Below are positions 1 through 11,196 of a DNA stretch of 64,000 nucleotides, piece by piece. Source of the stretch: Prosapia bicincta (taxonomy: Eukaryota; Arthropoda; Insecta; Hemiptera; Cercopidae); the NCBI GenBank assembly GCA_036971475.1, contig JBAIZL010000001.1, positions 77,073,271-77,137,270 of the forward strand, written 5' to 3'. A program made the position numbers and the translations under genes. Each line of letters begins with the position of its first letter. Within the stretch, counting starts at the first letter, position 1. The notes beneath the pieces were generated by a model. The model made no database searches. It was not told where the DNA came from and saw nothing but the letters and a program-made list of their open reading frames with translations.

Positions 1-304
1 CCAGGAGATTTCTAAGAATAAAAGGTTTCCTTAACGGTATATAACTAGAGTCGAGGACCCGGTCACCTCCCGATAATAATACAAAATTGGCAATTTGTGT
101 TACACATTTTAATAAATGTTACTAAGGATGAATTAAAAATTATAAGATATACTAATATCTAAATTAGAATGAATTATATTAATATAAAGTAAAAATTCTT
201 TTACACAATATCAAGAGCACAGCGGTACAATATATTACAATGAAAATATTGGGAAGAACCCCGATACCACAAAAATAATCAAAAATAACAAGTTACTTAA
301 GATT

Positions 305-353
305 AAATCCTTATGTACATTTCGATGACCATGTCATCATCATCAGAGGGTCT
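305..353 (-). ncRNA. hammerhead-ribozyme-like motif, left arm
   Basis: Read on the minus strand: stem I strand, CTGATGA (346-340), one extra T, stem II GATGAC/GTCATC with a 3-nt loop, GAA, then the 8-nt palindrome ATGTACAT (320-313) and A at the cleavage position (312). Stem I pairs 347-353 with 311-305, with one C/A mismatch and one G-T wobble. The conserved core is intact. The self-complementary helix III has no loop, so cleavage would need a dimer. Activity is inferred from the fold only. Confidence 0.6.
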
Positions 354-444
354 TATTACAAAATTACAATCTAGCAAACAAGAAGTTTGCTCTCAGTCAC
401 TCTAGTTTGTAACTTCTTGTTTGCTAGATTGTAATTTTGTAATA

Positions 445-493
445 AGACCCTCTGATGTTGATAACATGGTCATCGAAATGTACATAAGGGTTT
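445..493 (+). ncRNA. hammerhead-like motif, right arm (core changed)
   Basis: Mirror copy of the left-arm motif. Stem I is better preserved (445-451 with 487-493, seven pairs including a wobble), and GAA plus ATGTACAT (478-485) are kept. The core box reads CTGATGT, so the A9-equivalent is T, and stem II has one A/C mismatch. Probably inactive. Confidence 0.5.
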
Positions 494-970
494 AATCTTG
501 TAACTTGTTTTATTTGTTATTTTTGTGGTATTGGGGTTCTTTCCAATATTTTCATTGTAGTTAATTGTTTATTATTTGTAACTCAAAAACTTGTGTCTGA
601 TGAAATATATTAATTTACTACATTTATGTAGGGTTTGTACAATATTACCCAAGTGAAAAACTGTTTCCTAAAAAATAAAAATTGAAACCTTTTCTCTTGC
701 TTTTTATAAGAGCAGAAAATCATAAAACGTTCCCAAAATCATATACTATATACGCCTTTGTAACTGGCCTATAATTATAATCCATTAACACATCAAACAG
801 TTGAAGACATTTGCCATTAGCCTAATCGTTTTAAAACTACACAACAATTTTTTGATAAAACAACCATTAATGACTTATTTGATGTAGTAGAAATGTTAGT
901 ATTATTTAACCTCACTATAAATTTAAATTGCTAAGTCCCAAAACGTTAATGCAATAAACTTAGTCCTATA

Positions 971-1822
971 CAGTACAACTCCAATTATCCGAACACCAAA
1001 CCATCCGATTGCTGATTACCCGAATCGCTTTCAGATTTTCAGGAATAAAAATTAGAACAAATAATTTTCAGAAATTAGAAAAAAAAAATAATCGCAGAAA
1101 CGCGCTGTGGTTTCCAAAATAATGTTTCTGTCTCCATGCACTACTGACCTTTTCTTGCGCTGATGTATGCGCAGCGCAAACATTAGGGTGCTGAGTCACC
1201 GTCCGAGTGCAGTTTTGTATTGTCGACTGTCGTGCTTCGCTACGTAGCCGTGCCGGCCCGATTCTCACTATTCGTTTTGATTAGTCAGTCAGCGTGTCTT
1301 TGATTGACAACGGTCCGTTATTTGCGAATACATTTCGTCGTTTACCACGGCTTCTAAAAGTAAAGGAGTTGTCTTATCGTTAGCGCATAAACTAATTATA
1401 GAGCAATCAGATAAAGGAGTTACAAGTAAACAGTTGACGAGATGTAGGCCTGCGGTGTTGGACAATCCACTATTTCAGACATTAAAAAAAAACAAATATT
1501 TTAAAATTTCGTTTCAGTGCTTAAAAATTAAGGCGAAAGTTCTTCAAGAAAATCAATGAAGGCAGGAAAAAACCAAGAATTAGAAGTGCCGTTTTCAAAT
1601 GGTTTTGCAAGAACGTTCCATAATAAATCCTGCTTTGGATCTGATTCTTTGTGATAAAACTTTCAAGATCTTAACTCAGAAGTTTGAAAAAAATGTAAAT
1701 ATATACAATATGTATTTTGTCTCCCCCATTTGCAACATACATGCAGTAACTAATTTTTTTCGTAAAATCCAATAATCGGAATGGGGCCCAGTCCCAATTG
1801 ATTCGGCGAACTGCAACTTCTG
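971..1822. mobile_element. non-autonomous pogo/Tigger-type DNA transposon
   Basis: TA dinucleotides flank the element (969-970 and 1823-1824). The left end starts CAGTACAACTCCAATTATCC. The right end, read in reverse, starts CAGAAGTTGCAGTTCGCCGA. Both fit the CAG...CCGAA type of Tigger terminal repeat, but they have diverged from each other. Two stretches inside resemble the N-terminal DNA-binding part of a pogo transposase. At 852 bp it is too short for a full transposase, so it is an internal-deletion derivative. Confidence 0.6.
1343..1690 (+). pseudogene. pogo/Tigger transposase N-terminal relic
   Basis: Translating from about 1343 gives SKGVVLSLAHKLIIIEQSDK, which fits the first helix-turn-helix (CENP-B N-terminal type) of Tigger transposases. 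Around 1590-1690, in another frame, comes RSAVFKWFCKNV followed by NPALDLILCDK. This fits the second HTH (CENPB/Tc5 type: WF...R, then PV.GP.L..KA). Stops and frameshifts separate the pieces, and no DDE catalytic domain is present. It is a dead remnant that can only mark the origin of the surrounding element. Confidence 0.5.
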
Positions 1823-1824
1823 TA

Positions 1825-2843
1825 CAGTCTAAATCCATGTAGGCTAAAGCTAAAAGTTTTATTAAGTTTGCATCAGACATTTCGGTGATCGGGTTTCTGT
1901 TGCTCTTAGCATGGAACACGCGAATATTACCCCTCCCCCCCGTTCAAGAAGGTCAATTAAACACGTAACGAATCCACATAATTATTTTTTAGCTACTGTC
2001 ATAAAACAATTGTTTTCAGGTTCAATGTATATAGGTTTCACCTTAACTGCATAACGACTCTATCGATTTTGATGTCCAGTGGTCCGTTGGAGAGCTTACT
2101 TTACCAAGAGCGTAACCGGCTACACACAACTGGAAATTCATTTCCTTTCGTGACAGGAAGTACGTACAACTGTTAATGGGGCGGCAGAAAATTATTATAT
2201 TTTATAGTAATTTATTAAAAATCGTAAATGTAATCTATCTGTAAACGTTTTGTGCAAGATTAATTTTAATATATGCAATGTTTTGTTATATTTTTTAATA
2301 AAGTTTCAAATAATAATTTAAAATATCACGCTGCCAATGATATAACTTTAAAAAAAAATGAAAATAATACCTTAATGTTTTAGAATATTTTGTTGCTTTT
2401 CATGGTTTTTTGATACGGTATATATTTAAATTTATACAGACACACGCACGGCCGCATATTATTTAATCTACATATGTGGCGGATATATTAACGTTAAGTA
2501 TCCACCATCAGAAAATCAGTATTTATTTAACGAACATAGTGGCTACGGTGGCCGAACATATATAGTGTATTAACCTACGGAGGAAAAGAAAAAAAACGGC
2601 GCTGTGTATGCAATTTAAGGTCAATGTTAAACACTGGACCTACCGGTTGCGACCATATTAAACTTAAGAAAAATACTGTACTACTGTGTCACAGAGCAGT
2701 TAAGTGCTCTGTGTACGCTAGTAATAAAAAAACATTAATTTACACGGCTTCTTTACCAAGCATTTAACAATCTATTGTAGGACGTAGTGAGTTTAGATAA
2801 ATAATGCTTCATTGTTGAATGCATTAATCTCTTGCACGCAGAC
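1825..2843. other. no gene recognised
   Basis: AT-rich DNA with no recognisable coding sequence. The minus-strand frame at 1671-1919 overlaps the Tigger end and matches no family I know. Confidence 0.5.
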
Positions 2844-2981
2844 TGGTATTAACAAACATTTCCTGGCAACAATTGCTCTTTAATTTTCAGTGGAAGGGTT
2901 GTGATTACTTCACACCGTTCAATCCCCTACTGCACTGAAAATTAAAGAGCCCAATGTTGCCAGCAAACGTTTGTTAGTACT
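2844..2981. repeat. short inverted repeat
   Basis: Arms of about 53 bp (2844-2896 and 2929-2981) around a spacer of about 32 nt. They share CTCTTTAATTTTCAGTG and the AACAAAC...GGCAAC block. It lies directly upstream of the PLE relic and could mark an old element end. Confidence 0.65.
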
Positions 2982-3009
2982 AGTAGGCATATAATAGATT
3001 AATCCAACA

Positions 3010-3675
3010 ATGACATACTATTTATCTAATAATACTACACCATACATTACATGGTCAATACTTGATAAAGATGAAATAATTTTATTAATGACCACCACAG
3101 AAAACATAAACAAAGAACTAGACACAATTAAATATTTAGCATACAGAAATGGATACAACGCCACAATAATAGACAAACTATTGTACAAAAAACAAAAAAA
3201 ACACTAAAATTAACACTACAGACAGGGAAAACAAATACATCACATTACCATACATAAACAAAACAACAAAATAACCCGCAAATTTAAAAAAATAGGATAC
3301 AAAATAGCATACAAAACTAATAACAATTTACAATACAAAATACAACACCAACAACAAAGATAAACTACAAGCACCAGACGTATATAAACTGAACAGCGAC
3401 GAATGTAACAAATTCTACATTAAACAAAGAGCCAAGGAATATAAACAGAAGACCAACTCAACATTTTACAATCACATAAAAAAATGGACACAAATACACA
3501 GACATTTACCATAACCTAGAAATCCTACACATCAACCAAAAAGGACCGTATCTCAACACACTAGAAAAATATGACATTTACAGACACGCAAAAACACAAA
3601 GTACAAACATATTAAACGAACAAACACAATACAAATCACACATACTCTTTGATACTATTGAAAACCTACCTTTAA
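3010..3675 (+). pseudogene. Penelope-like element relic (RT C-terminus and GIY-YIG-type endonuclease)
   Basis: The open frame 3010-3207 ends with NINKELDTIKYLAYRNGYN, the typical linker after the PLE reverse transcriptase (E..tIk.iA..NGY). Downstream in shifted frames are KITRKFKKIGYKIAYKTNNN (about 3270-3330), APDVYKLNSDECNKFYIKQ (about 3370-3425), which corresponds to the GVYKL.C..C..YIGQT segment of the GIY-YIG nuclease, and LNTLEKYDIYRHAKTQ (about 3552-3600) from its C-terminal tail. In a live PLE this protein copies the element at a nicked target. Here the reading frame is broken many times and the RT catalytic core is absent, so the copy is 5'-truncated and dead. A hammerhead-like motif begins about 35 nt after the last recognisable codon, as expected for a PLE terminal repeat. 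Confidence 0.7.
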
Positions 3676-3708
3676 AACCGTCACAGCTTGACCCGGCATC
3701 TCCAAGCA

Positions 3709-3757
3709 GAAGACACTGATGAAGATCGCCACATAGCGATCGAAAACGTTCTGTCTC
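3709..3757 (+). ncRNA. hammerhead-ribozyme-like motif of the PLE terminal region
   Basis: Order: AGACA (3711-3715), CTGATGA (3716-3722), an extra A, stem II GATCGC/GCGATC with a 6-nt loop, GAAA (3742-3745), palindromic AACGTT (3745-3750), C at the cleavage position (3751), then TGTCT (3752-3756), which closes five stem I pairs perfectly. All invariant core bases are present. The only oddity is the A between the core box and stem II. It lies just 3' of a PLE endonuclease relic, and PLEs are known to carry hammerheads in their terminal repeats. Confidence 0.7.
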
Positions 3758-4559
3758 AGTAAGTTTTAAAAAATTTACAAAATTTAAAGTTCGGATAGTC
3801 ATAAACTATTTTTTAAGGATTAATAAGATTCCCTGAACGTAATGGACTACAAAATTCAAGAAATGAAATAATTGATAAAATTAAATTTATTCCCACTTTT
3901 AAAACGTATTTATTGGTAATCGAGTAGAAATTTTTTAAATTAATAACAGTCAAATTTTCAGGCAAAATAAAACCAATTTTTGTTAAAAATACAAATTCTT
4001 TTTTCCAAATAATTAATTATATTTAAAAATAAATCTGAAGTAAAAGAAGTTGGAACAAAATATAAACACTAAGTTAGGTTAACCTTCTGAGTAGCAATGA
4101 CCGACTTCGGACGTTTATTGATTAGGGTTATTGTTAGACATCTAAAGGCTGGGTATAATGATTATCTAATGAGTTCAAATTAATATTTGAAAAGCAATCT
4201 GAGTTGTAAAAGATCACAAAGTTATCACGGGTTATCCGATCCTGCGTGTGAAACTTGAGCATCGTTGTACCTTAAAATTAACAATACTGGTCAAATTGGG
4301 TTTACTCAGCAAGATTGATTTGTTGAAGAAATGTTTAGCATCATGTAGCTAAATCATGAGGACGAGACAGCAAGCATTCAAAGAATTGGCATCGGTTTGG
4401 ATACAGGCCATGGTATGAGGAATGGTCTTCTGAAACCAGCACCAGTAGGATCCGTGACAGATATGTTAAGCAGAGAATAGGTGGGCAATATAAGTCGAGT
4501 CACGTGATGGCCACAGGAACATGAGTGCGTATAGATGTTAAGGACTCCTAATGGCAGGT
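3758..4559. other. PLE-flanking and unassigned DNA
   Basis: No gene recognised. A 20-bp stretch at about 3838-3861 (GTAATGGACTACAAAATTCA) recurs in the 79-bp tandem repeat at 48.4-48.6 kb. It may therefore belong to the 3' tail of the same PLE family. Confidence 0.45.
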
Positions 4560-5575
4560 TTATAATGAAACAGATCCGTCACAAGGTACAATGAATGTGA
4601 AGGTGATGCCAGGGAAAGTTTATCTGCAGGATATAAACTACATGGGCTGCCAAAAGACATAACGAAGGTAACCGCCTATAAACAGGATTCGGATGAAACA
4701 GTTTGGCCATAGGGCAAAATGGAGGCGTTGCTAAAGACCGGATAATGGCAGATGAAACTGGTTGACCACAGGGTACAATGGGGGTAAGGGAGGTAACAAA
4801 AACAGCTCTAAGAGAGGATTCGAATGAAACTGGTTGACCACAGGGTACAATGGGGGGTAAGGAAGTAACAAAAACAGCTCTAAGAGAGGATTCGAATGAA
4901 ACTGGTTGACCACAGGGTACCATGGAGGTAAGGAGGTAACAAAAACAGCTTGAAGAGAGGCTTAGAATGAAACTGGTGACCACAGGGTACCATGGAGGTA
5001 AGGAGGTAACAAAAACAGCTTGAAGAGAGGCTTATAATGAAACTGGTTGACCACAGGGTACAGTGGGGGTAAGGTAGTATAAACACAGCTTGAAGAGAGG
5101 CTTAGAATGATACTGGTTGACCACAGGGCACAATGGAGGCTAGGAGGTGCCAAGAACAGCCTAGCATCAGGATTATAATGAAACAGGCTTGTTTAAGAAG
5201 TGAATAATTACCAAGAATCGAAAGAATGGATAAAACGAGTTGGTCAAAGGACACGATGGAGACTACAAGGTGATGAAGACCGCTTAAAGAGAATATTAGA
5301 ATGCGGGTTGAACACAGGGTACAATGGAGGCGAGGAAGTACGAACAGCCGCCTTACAATTGGTTTCGAATGAAACGGGGTTGATCACAGAATATAATAGA
5401 GGACAAGGGTGCTAAGAACTGCCTAACGACAGGATACGAATGAAACAGGTTGGTCACATAGCACAATAAAGGTGAGCAGGTACAGCCTAACAGGTTTAGA
5501 ATGATCGGGTTGACCATAGGACATAATGGAGCCAAGTAGGTGCCAAGGACTGCCTATTGGAATACCAATGACACT
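4560..5575. repeat. 70-72 bp minisatellite array, degenerate edges
   Basis: The phrase ATGAAACTGGTTGACCACAG recurs at about 4752, 4824, 4896, 4967, 5037 and 5107, a period of 70-72 bp. More diverged units run to about 4560 and to about 5575. Frames translated across it are artefacts of the repeat. Confidence 0.85.
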
Positions 5576-6119
5576 TGAAGGAGTACATTTTATATTGTGA
5601 GGATTCGATAGTTCAAAACAACAGTACATCCATATCTTGGGCCCAAGGAATACCGAAATTAACAGAAAACGTGACAAGATGCACAATAATAAGAGTTACC
5701 GTACGTTTGTTGTGTTTAACAGATAAGTTATCGAACAGACTGAGCCAAGCTGCACGATGCTGCGATACTCCGTGTATACGGACGCAGTACAGTACCCGTA
5801 CGCGAGGCAATGTCAGTTGATCGCCACGGCCAATTAATTGTAGCAGATTTGGTCGAAGTGGCAACACTGTAGCATCTCGCCTGCACAGTACATCATAGTT
5901 AACTGTCTTTAATCCCTTTGCTGTTCGTTATATTAAGACTAATGCGTCAAGTTTCCTCTCTTGGATTGGGTCTAATGGTTATTTATCGCTTTACGAGTTG
6001 AAGTCGGGATCTTCGTACGATGCATTATTTGGCGGTAAGACGTCATCAAGTGTCTAAAAACGGCACGACATCATCTACTACGGTTATTTGGGATGAATCT
6101 CCCCTTGACGATGGAGACT
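5576..6119. other. non-repetitive spacer between minisatellites
   Basis: Higher in G+C and CpG than the rest of the window, like both flanking arrays. No protein family recognised in any frame. Confidence 0.5.
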
Positions 6120-6715
6120 GACAGAACTGCCTGGTAAGGGAGCCTCTCTAATATATGTGACCCTGTGGAAGAGGTGAGGTGGTATCGCAATACCAAACAA
6201 TAGCATTTCTAATATCTGTCACTCGGATGAAGAGGTGAAGGGGTATCGTAACGCCATGGCTCGTCGTTCCACGCTCAGGTCCTACAGGTATCATTAGAAT
6301 TTCTCATATCTGTTACCCTGTGGAATAGGAGAGAGGGCACCGCAAAGCCACGCCTCGTAGTGCCACGCTTAGGTTCTACACGTATAATTAGAATTTCTAA
6401 TATCTTTGACCCTGTGGAAGAGGAGGGTACCGCAAAGCCACGCCTCGTAGTGCCACGCACAGGTCCTACACGTATCATTAGCCTCTCCAGTGTCTGTGAC
6501 CTTGTGGAATAGGTGAAGGGGTATCGCAGCGCCACGCCTCGTCGTGCCACGCACAGGTCCTACACGTATCATTAGCCTCTCCAGTGTCTGTAACCTTGTG
6601 GAATAGGTGAAGGGGTATCGCAGCGCCACGCCTCGTCGTGCCACGCACAGGTCCTACACGTATCATTAGCCTCTCCAGTGTCTGTGACCTTGTGGAATAG
6701 GTGAAGGGGAATATG
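6120..6715 (-). repeat. 94-bp minisatellite, left arm
   Basis: About six units, the reverse complement of the right-arm array. Units near 6440-6715 are nearly identical and step by 94 bp; units toward 6120 are more diverged. The phrase TCCTACACGTATCATTAGCC marks each good unit. 94 is not a multiple of three, so the translated frames here are spurious. Confidence 0.85.
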
Positions 6716-6873
6716 TGACCATGTGAAAGAGGGGAAGAAGTATCATAAAGGCTCGTTTCACCGTCACTCTAACCTTACTTATTGTTCCAAGTTAAACGTT
6801 TAAACAAGTATTTCTTGTAACTGTTTTCTTGCCATAGATAAGCATGGATGCACGGTTATCTACCAGCATTACG

Positions 6874-7520
6874 GAAGATAGGAAAGACTGCGAATATAAT
6901 TAGAATATAAAAGCGTAACTGGGCTTAAGAAAAATTATAATAAAATGTATAATTAGATAGGGCGAAGGACGGATATAATGATTTCTTTGCGCTGGGAATA
7001 GGAGGGAAATTATGGCACGGCGTGGTCACGAAAGCCTACTTGAAGGACTTGCTATGCTCGCAGTGAAAGAGGTGTTTCCAGCTACTCGGACGCTTGGTTT
7101 CAACAACTGTCTTTGGACTAGTGTTATTCACATTGTAAGAATGCCCGTTTTACACCGACATATAGAGTACACCTATGACCCCTTGTCCTTAAGTTCTAAC
7201 GCCCTCACTCGTAGTTCACCCCGGATGCCACTAGTACTACCATGGTCCCGGAGAGTAGGGTTGTCACTTAGTTCTCTATATATTTTTTCAACTTAAAAGA
7301 ATCCCTCGATTTGTTACGTTCGGGGTCTTGCCCGAGTTCCTCAATCCCGTGCCAATTTAATGATGGGCAACTTCAAAAGGTTAAATCACATGTTGTAAGC
7401 AAGATAGCAACGAACAGTCGCAGCGTCCAAATTCCTGGCAGACTGCCGAATTCTGATGACTTTGTGCCAAAACTTATCAACACCAGATTATTTGTACTTG
7501 CTTAATTTGTTCCTGTTAGA
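6874..7520. other. unique core of the foldback-like structure
   Basis: 647 bp between the inner arms. It contains one 94-codon frame (7012-7296, plus strand) starting MARRGHESLLEGLAMLAVKE. I recognise no domain, signal peptide or membrane segment in it, and the initial MARRG echoes a frame of the minisatellite. Treat it as non-coding unless expression shows otherwise. Confidence 0.4.
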
Positions 7521-7744
7521 CGTAATGCTGGTAGATAACCGTGCATCCATGCTTATCTATGGCAAGCAAAACAGTCACAAGAAATACTTGTTTAAACGTT
7601 TATTGGAACAATAAGTAAGGTTTGAGTGACGGTGAAACGAGCCTTTATGATACTTCTTCACCTCTTTCACAGGGTTACATATATAAGGCAGGCTAATTAT
7701 TGGAATTCCTATAACTCTTTATCTTGTACAGATTCACAGATATT

Positions 7745-8815
7745 AGAAGAACTGGTGATACGTGTAGGACCTGTGCGTGGCACGACGAGGCGTGGCGCTG
7801 CGATACCCCTTCATCTATTCCACAAGGTTACAGACATCGGAGAGGCTATTGATACGCGTAGGACCTGAGCGTGGCACGACGAGGCGTTGCGTTGCGATAC
7901 CCCTTCACCAATTCCACAAGGTCACAGACACTGGAGAGGCTAATGATACGTGTAGGACCTGTGCGTGGCACGACGAGGCGTGGCGCTGCGATACCCCTTC
8001 ATCTATTCCACAAGGTTACAGACATCGGAGAGGCTATTGATACGCGTAGGACCTGAGCGTGGCACGACGAGGCGTTGCGTTGCGATACCCCTTCACCAAT
8101 TCCACAAGGTCACAGACACTGGAGAGGCTAATGATACGTGTAGGACCTGTGCGTAGCACGACGAGGCGTGGCGTTGCGATACCCCTATTCCACAAGATCA
8201 CAGACACTGGAGAGGGTAATGATGCGTGTAGGACCTGTGCGTAGCACGACGAGGCGTGGCGTTGCGATACCCCTATTCCACAAGATCACAGACACTGGAG
8301 AGGGTAATGATGCGTGTAGGACCTGTGCGTAGCACGACGAGGCGTGGCGTTGCGATACCCCTATTCCACAAGGTCACAGACACTGGAGAGGCTAATGATA
8401 CGTGTAGGACCTGTGCGTAGCACGACGAGGCGTGGCGTTGCGATACCCCTATTCCACAAGATCACAGACACTGGAGAGGGTAATGATGCGTGTAGGACCT
8501 TTCTGTGGCACAACGAGGCGTGGCGTTGCGATACCCCTATTCCACAAGATCACAGACACTGGAGAGGGTAATGATGCGTGTAGGACCTGTGCGTGGCACG
8601 ACGAGGCGTGGCGTTGCGATACCCCTATTCCACAAGATCACAGACACTGGAGAGGGTAATGATGCGTGTAGGACCTTTCCGTGACACGACGAGGCGTGGC
8701 GTTGCGACACCCCTTCACCTATTCCACAAGGTCACAGACACTGGAGAGGCTAATGATACGTGTAGGACCTGTGCGTAGCACGACGAGGCGTGGCGTTGCG
8801 ATACCCCTTCACCTC
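7745..8815 (+). repeat. 94/88-bp minisatellite, right arm, with dimer order
   Basis: About twelve units. The first ones (7777, 7871, 7965, 8059) step by 94 bp and alternate between two variants, so that units two apart are nearly identical: a 188-bp higher-order dimer. From about 8150 the step becomes 88 bp because of a 6-bp deletion next to TACCCC, and the last unit returns to the long form. Confidence 0.85.
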
Positions 8816-8819
8816 TTCA

Positions 8820-10189
8820 ACCTTTGATTCACTGCACTGCTTGAAGTGAAGCCTGAATGCGTCTTAGCTAAAGAGGTTTAGCATTTAACACATAAAGACC
8901 TTCTTTTGTCCTAATGGTAATTATAACACAGTGAAATAAAAAAAAATATTTAGACGATATTGTTTCGATTTCGAGACAGTACTTTCATCAACAGGGGATG
9001 AAACTACTAGTCTGTGCCGAGATCAGTGGGGAAACTGAAGGATGCTAAGAAGCCAGAGATCCCAACGCGCATGCACCACTAGCCTGGAGCTCAGACCTGA
9101 TTCAGTCTAATGACGGGGTTTCGTGATAATGACTTGCTATACTTTTATAAAATAATAATAATAATAAATATAATCATTTAATAAATAAAAAATAATTAAC
9201 TAATACGGGTTTCCAGAAATAATGGTGACACGTCAAGCGTTACCTACAAATAACGCTTTCCGCAAGTGGTGATGATAATTTGTTTACCTTAATTAACTAT
9301 GGTAGAAAATAAGTATGTTTATAAAATTTATATCATTTTCGGCTTGTTTGTACTGCTAAGATTTTTGTTTATTATAATATTTGATTGGGTGAAAAATCTA
9401 AATAGTCTTTGCAGATAGCCCAGTAAGGAGCTCATTAATTTGGGGTGGGGGGTGCAGAAGCACTACCAGATTCAGAGTCCCATTGATGAGTAGCCTGAAC
9501 ATTATCAATCAGGATGGCTGTGTAGCAATTCAGAAGACTTGCTTCTTCACAGATATTTGTAGGCTACCAATGATTGCAAACCTTAGAGTATATAGAATTT
9601 CCTTTTGTTTACATATACAACCTATAAATTAACATATTGCAATACTTGATTCTATGTAAATCGTCCTGACTTAACAAAACGTTAATTTCTAATGTGAATG
9701 GAAAGTAGAGGTTGCCGCCAATAAAGCGTAGGACTACGGTAAATAATACCCTCTCTCTTGGTAAATAATTACACAAAACAAAACTCCTTTAAGAATAAAA
9801 CGAAAATATTTTGGCAAGTTTTACGGGAGGAGGACTGGCTTTTCTATTTTTAACTACATTACTATTTATTCCAACACCTTGTCACTCCCGGCCAAACTGG
9901 GGGCGATGCCAGCGCAGTCACGTGGATCTTTACAGAATTATCTAATTCATAACAGCTGAAATTTCCTTACCCGCTTAGGGATAAACATACTGATGTAACA
10001 AAATATACTTAGAAAAAAAAGATTTTATAATTATTGTTTTGGAAGTTTTTGAAAGTTTTTCAGTGTTTTTAAGATTCTGAAATACCAAATTATCTTTTAA
10101 TTTTTTTTAAGAAGTATTTTCAATATTTCTTCTATTTATTTGTTCTTAAAATATTTACTTAAGGATATTTTTTAGTACACAAAAATATT
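8820..10189. other. no gene recognised
   Basis: Returns to AT-rich sequence. No ORF, terminal repeat or RNA gene supported. Confidence 0.5.
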
Positions 10190-10317
10190 AATTACAATAA
10201 AGATACTGCCAAAACCCATAATACCACAAAAATAACTAGTATTACAAGTTATCTAAGATTAAACTATTATGTACATTTCATAGACCATGTCATCATCATT
10301 TTGTAATTTTGTAATAG
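10190..10317. repeat. left half of a foldback repeat split by the BEL element
   Basis: Same family as 175-558, with the shared phrases ATACCACAAAAATAA, TATGTACATTTC and CATGTCATCATCAT. A decayed hammerhead-like motif lies on the minus strand at about 10268-10300. It ends in AATAG (10313-10317), the target duplication. The other half resumes at 16307. Confidence 0.7.
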
Positions 10318-11177
10318 TGTTCGAGTCAGCGCTCGAAGTTCAAGTTGCTTTGCTGCATAACAGCTGTACCGTGACGTATTGGTCATGTGATCTCTGACCC
10401 GCTAATCGATATCCGAAATTATTGATTTTTTTCTCTGGATGAACGCTGCACCCCCACTCCCTTCTTATTTTCTAAGCTTTCTTCCGCGTCAAGACAAAGT
10501 AGAATCGTTCCGACCCTCGAACAGTGCATTTCTACGTTAAACCTCGTAGCCTATTTCCGCATGGCTTTGTTTCAGACAATTTAAAGTACCGCTTTCGTTC
10601 GTTAATGTGCTTATAGTGCGGACCGCGTTAATGAACTTTTAATGAGCATTTTAATGAACATTGTAACTGTATATTTTCGCCGTGTTAGTAAAAGTGTCGC
10701 CCGATTTCGCCGGTTGCGCAATCTTAGTGCGTGTACTCACGGTAATAAACTAAGTGCTTGTAAGCTTAACTTTTACGTTTACTCATATTTCAATTGAGTT
10801 TTTTAGTTGCGTGATCGCCTTCAAGAATTCTACGCTGCCTGAGACGACCACAGTACTGTGGAGACTTCACCTCGATTCCAACATTGCATCACTTCTTACC
10901 TATGGTAAGTGCGTAGTTAAGGAATATGAACAATTTATAATTTATTTGTACTAAATTCAGTGTCGTTGCGTTTTTAGTGTTAAATGACTCTATTTTGCTT
11001 AGAACAGTGCTTAAACTTGCTATGTTAAATATTAACGTAAATTACGCAATCCAGAGTAACCTTGTTAACAATAGGGTTTACCGCACCTCGTAGTTTTATT
11101 TCTAACTTTTTGATCTGCGGATTAAACATTGGTCCACGACCGGGCCGGATAGTTTTAATTTATTCCAGCTATAAACA
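10318..11177 (+). repeat. 5' LTR of the BEL element
   Basis: 860 bp, TG...CA ends, same length as the 3' copy (offset 5129 at both borders). AATAAA at 10744-10749 is a candidate polyadenylation signal. The 66-codon frame inside, also present in the other LTR, has no recognised function. The LTR tail near 11123 repeats a phrase (AAACATTGGTCC) found again at the primer-binding site. Confidence 0.93.
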
Positions 11178-11178
11178 T

Positions 11179-11196
11179 TGGTCCCCACCGGACCGG
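11179..11196 (+). other. primer-binding site of the BEL element
   Basis: TGGTCCCCACCGGACCGG begins one base after the LTR end. TGG is the complement of a tRNA CCA tail. I could not assign the tRNA. Confidence 0.6.

Larger units (their letters stand above)
175..558. repeat. foldback (inverted) repeat carrying hammerhead-like motifs
   Basis: Near-perfect inverted repeat: inner arms 236-387 and 411-558 with a 23-nt spacer. The left side continues outward to about 175, matching the family copy at 16.4 kb. Each arm holds a hammerhead-like motif. The same family occurs as two halves around the BEL element (10190-10317 and 16307-16440). No coding capacity was seen. It may be two PLE-type terminal repeats joined head to head, or a foldback MITE. 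Confidence 0.75.
6120..8819. mobile_element. foldback-like composite with minisatellite arms
   Basis: A large inverted structure. The inner arms match base for base over most of their length (about 6755-6873 against 7521-7640). Outside them lie two arrays of the same 94-bp monomer in opposite orientation. The spacer between arms is 647 bp. Long inverted arms built of tandem repeats around a unique core are the hallmark of foldback (FB-type) transposons. No transposase or target duplication was recognised, so an inverted segmental duplication of a minisatellite is the alternative. Confidence 0.5.

Noticed and set aside
4579..5153. Minus-strand frames rich in VNQFHSNP repeats
   Set aside because: Products of the 70-72 bp tandem array; no start context or family.
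6275..8778. Many overlapping 60-94 codon frames starting MARRGVALRYPF
   Set aside because: They are translations of the 94/88-bp minisatellite. Unit length is not a multiple of three, so the frame rotates each unit and no stable protein results.
10264..10306. Hammerhead-like motif in the left half of the split foldback repeat
   Set aside because: GAA and ATGTACAT remain, but the CT of the core box and stem I are lost, so it was not listed as a separate RNA feature.
10754..10954. 66-codon frame present in both LTRs
   Set aside because: Identical because the LTRs are identical; no recognised domain.
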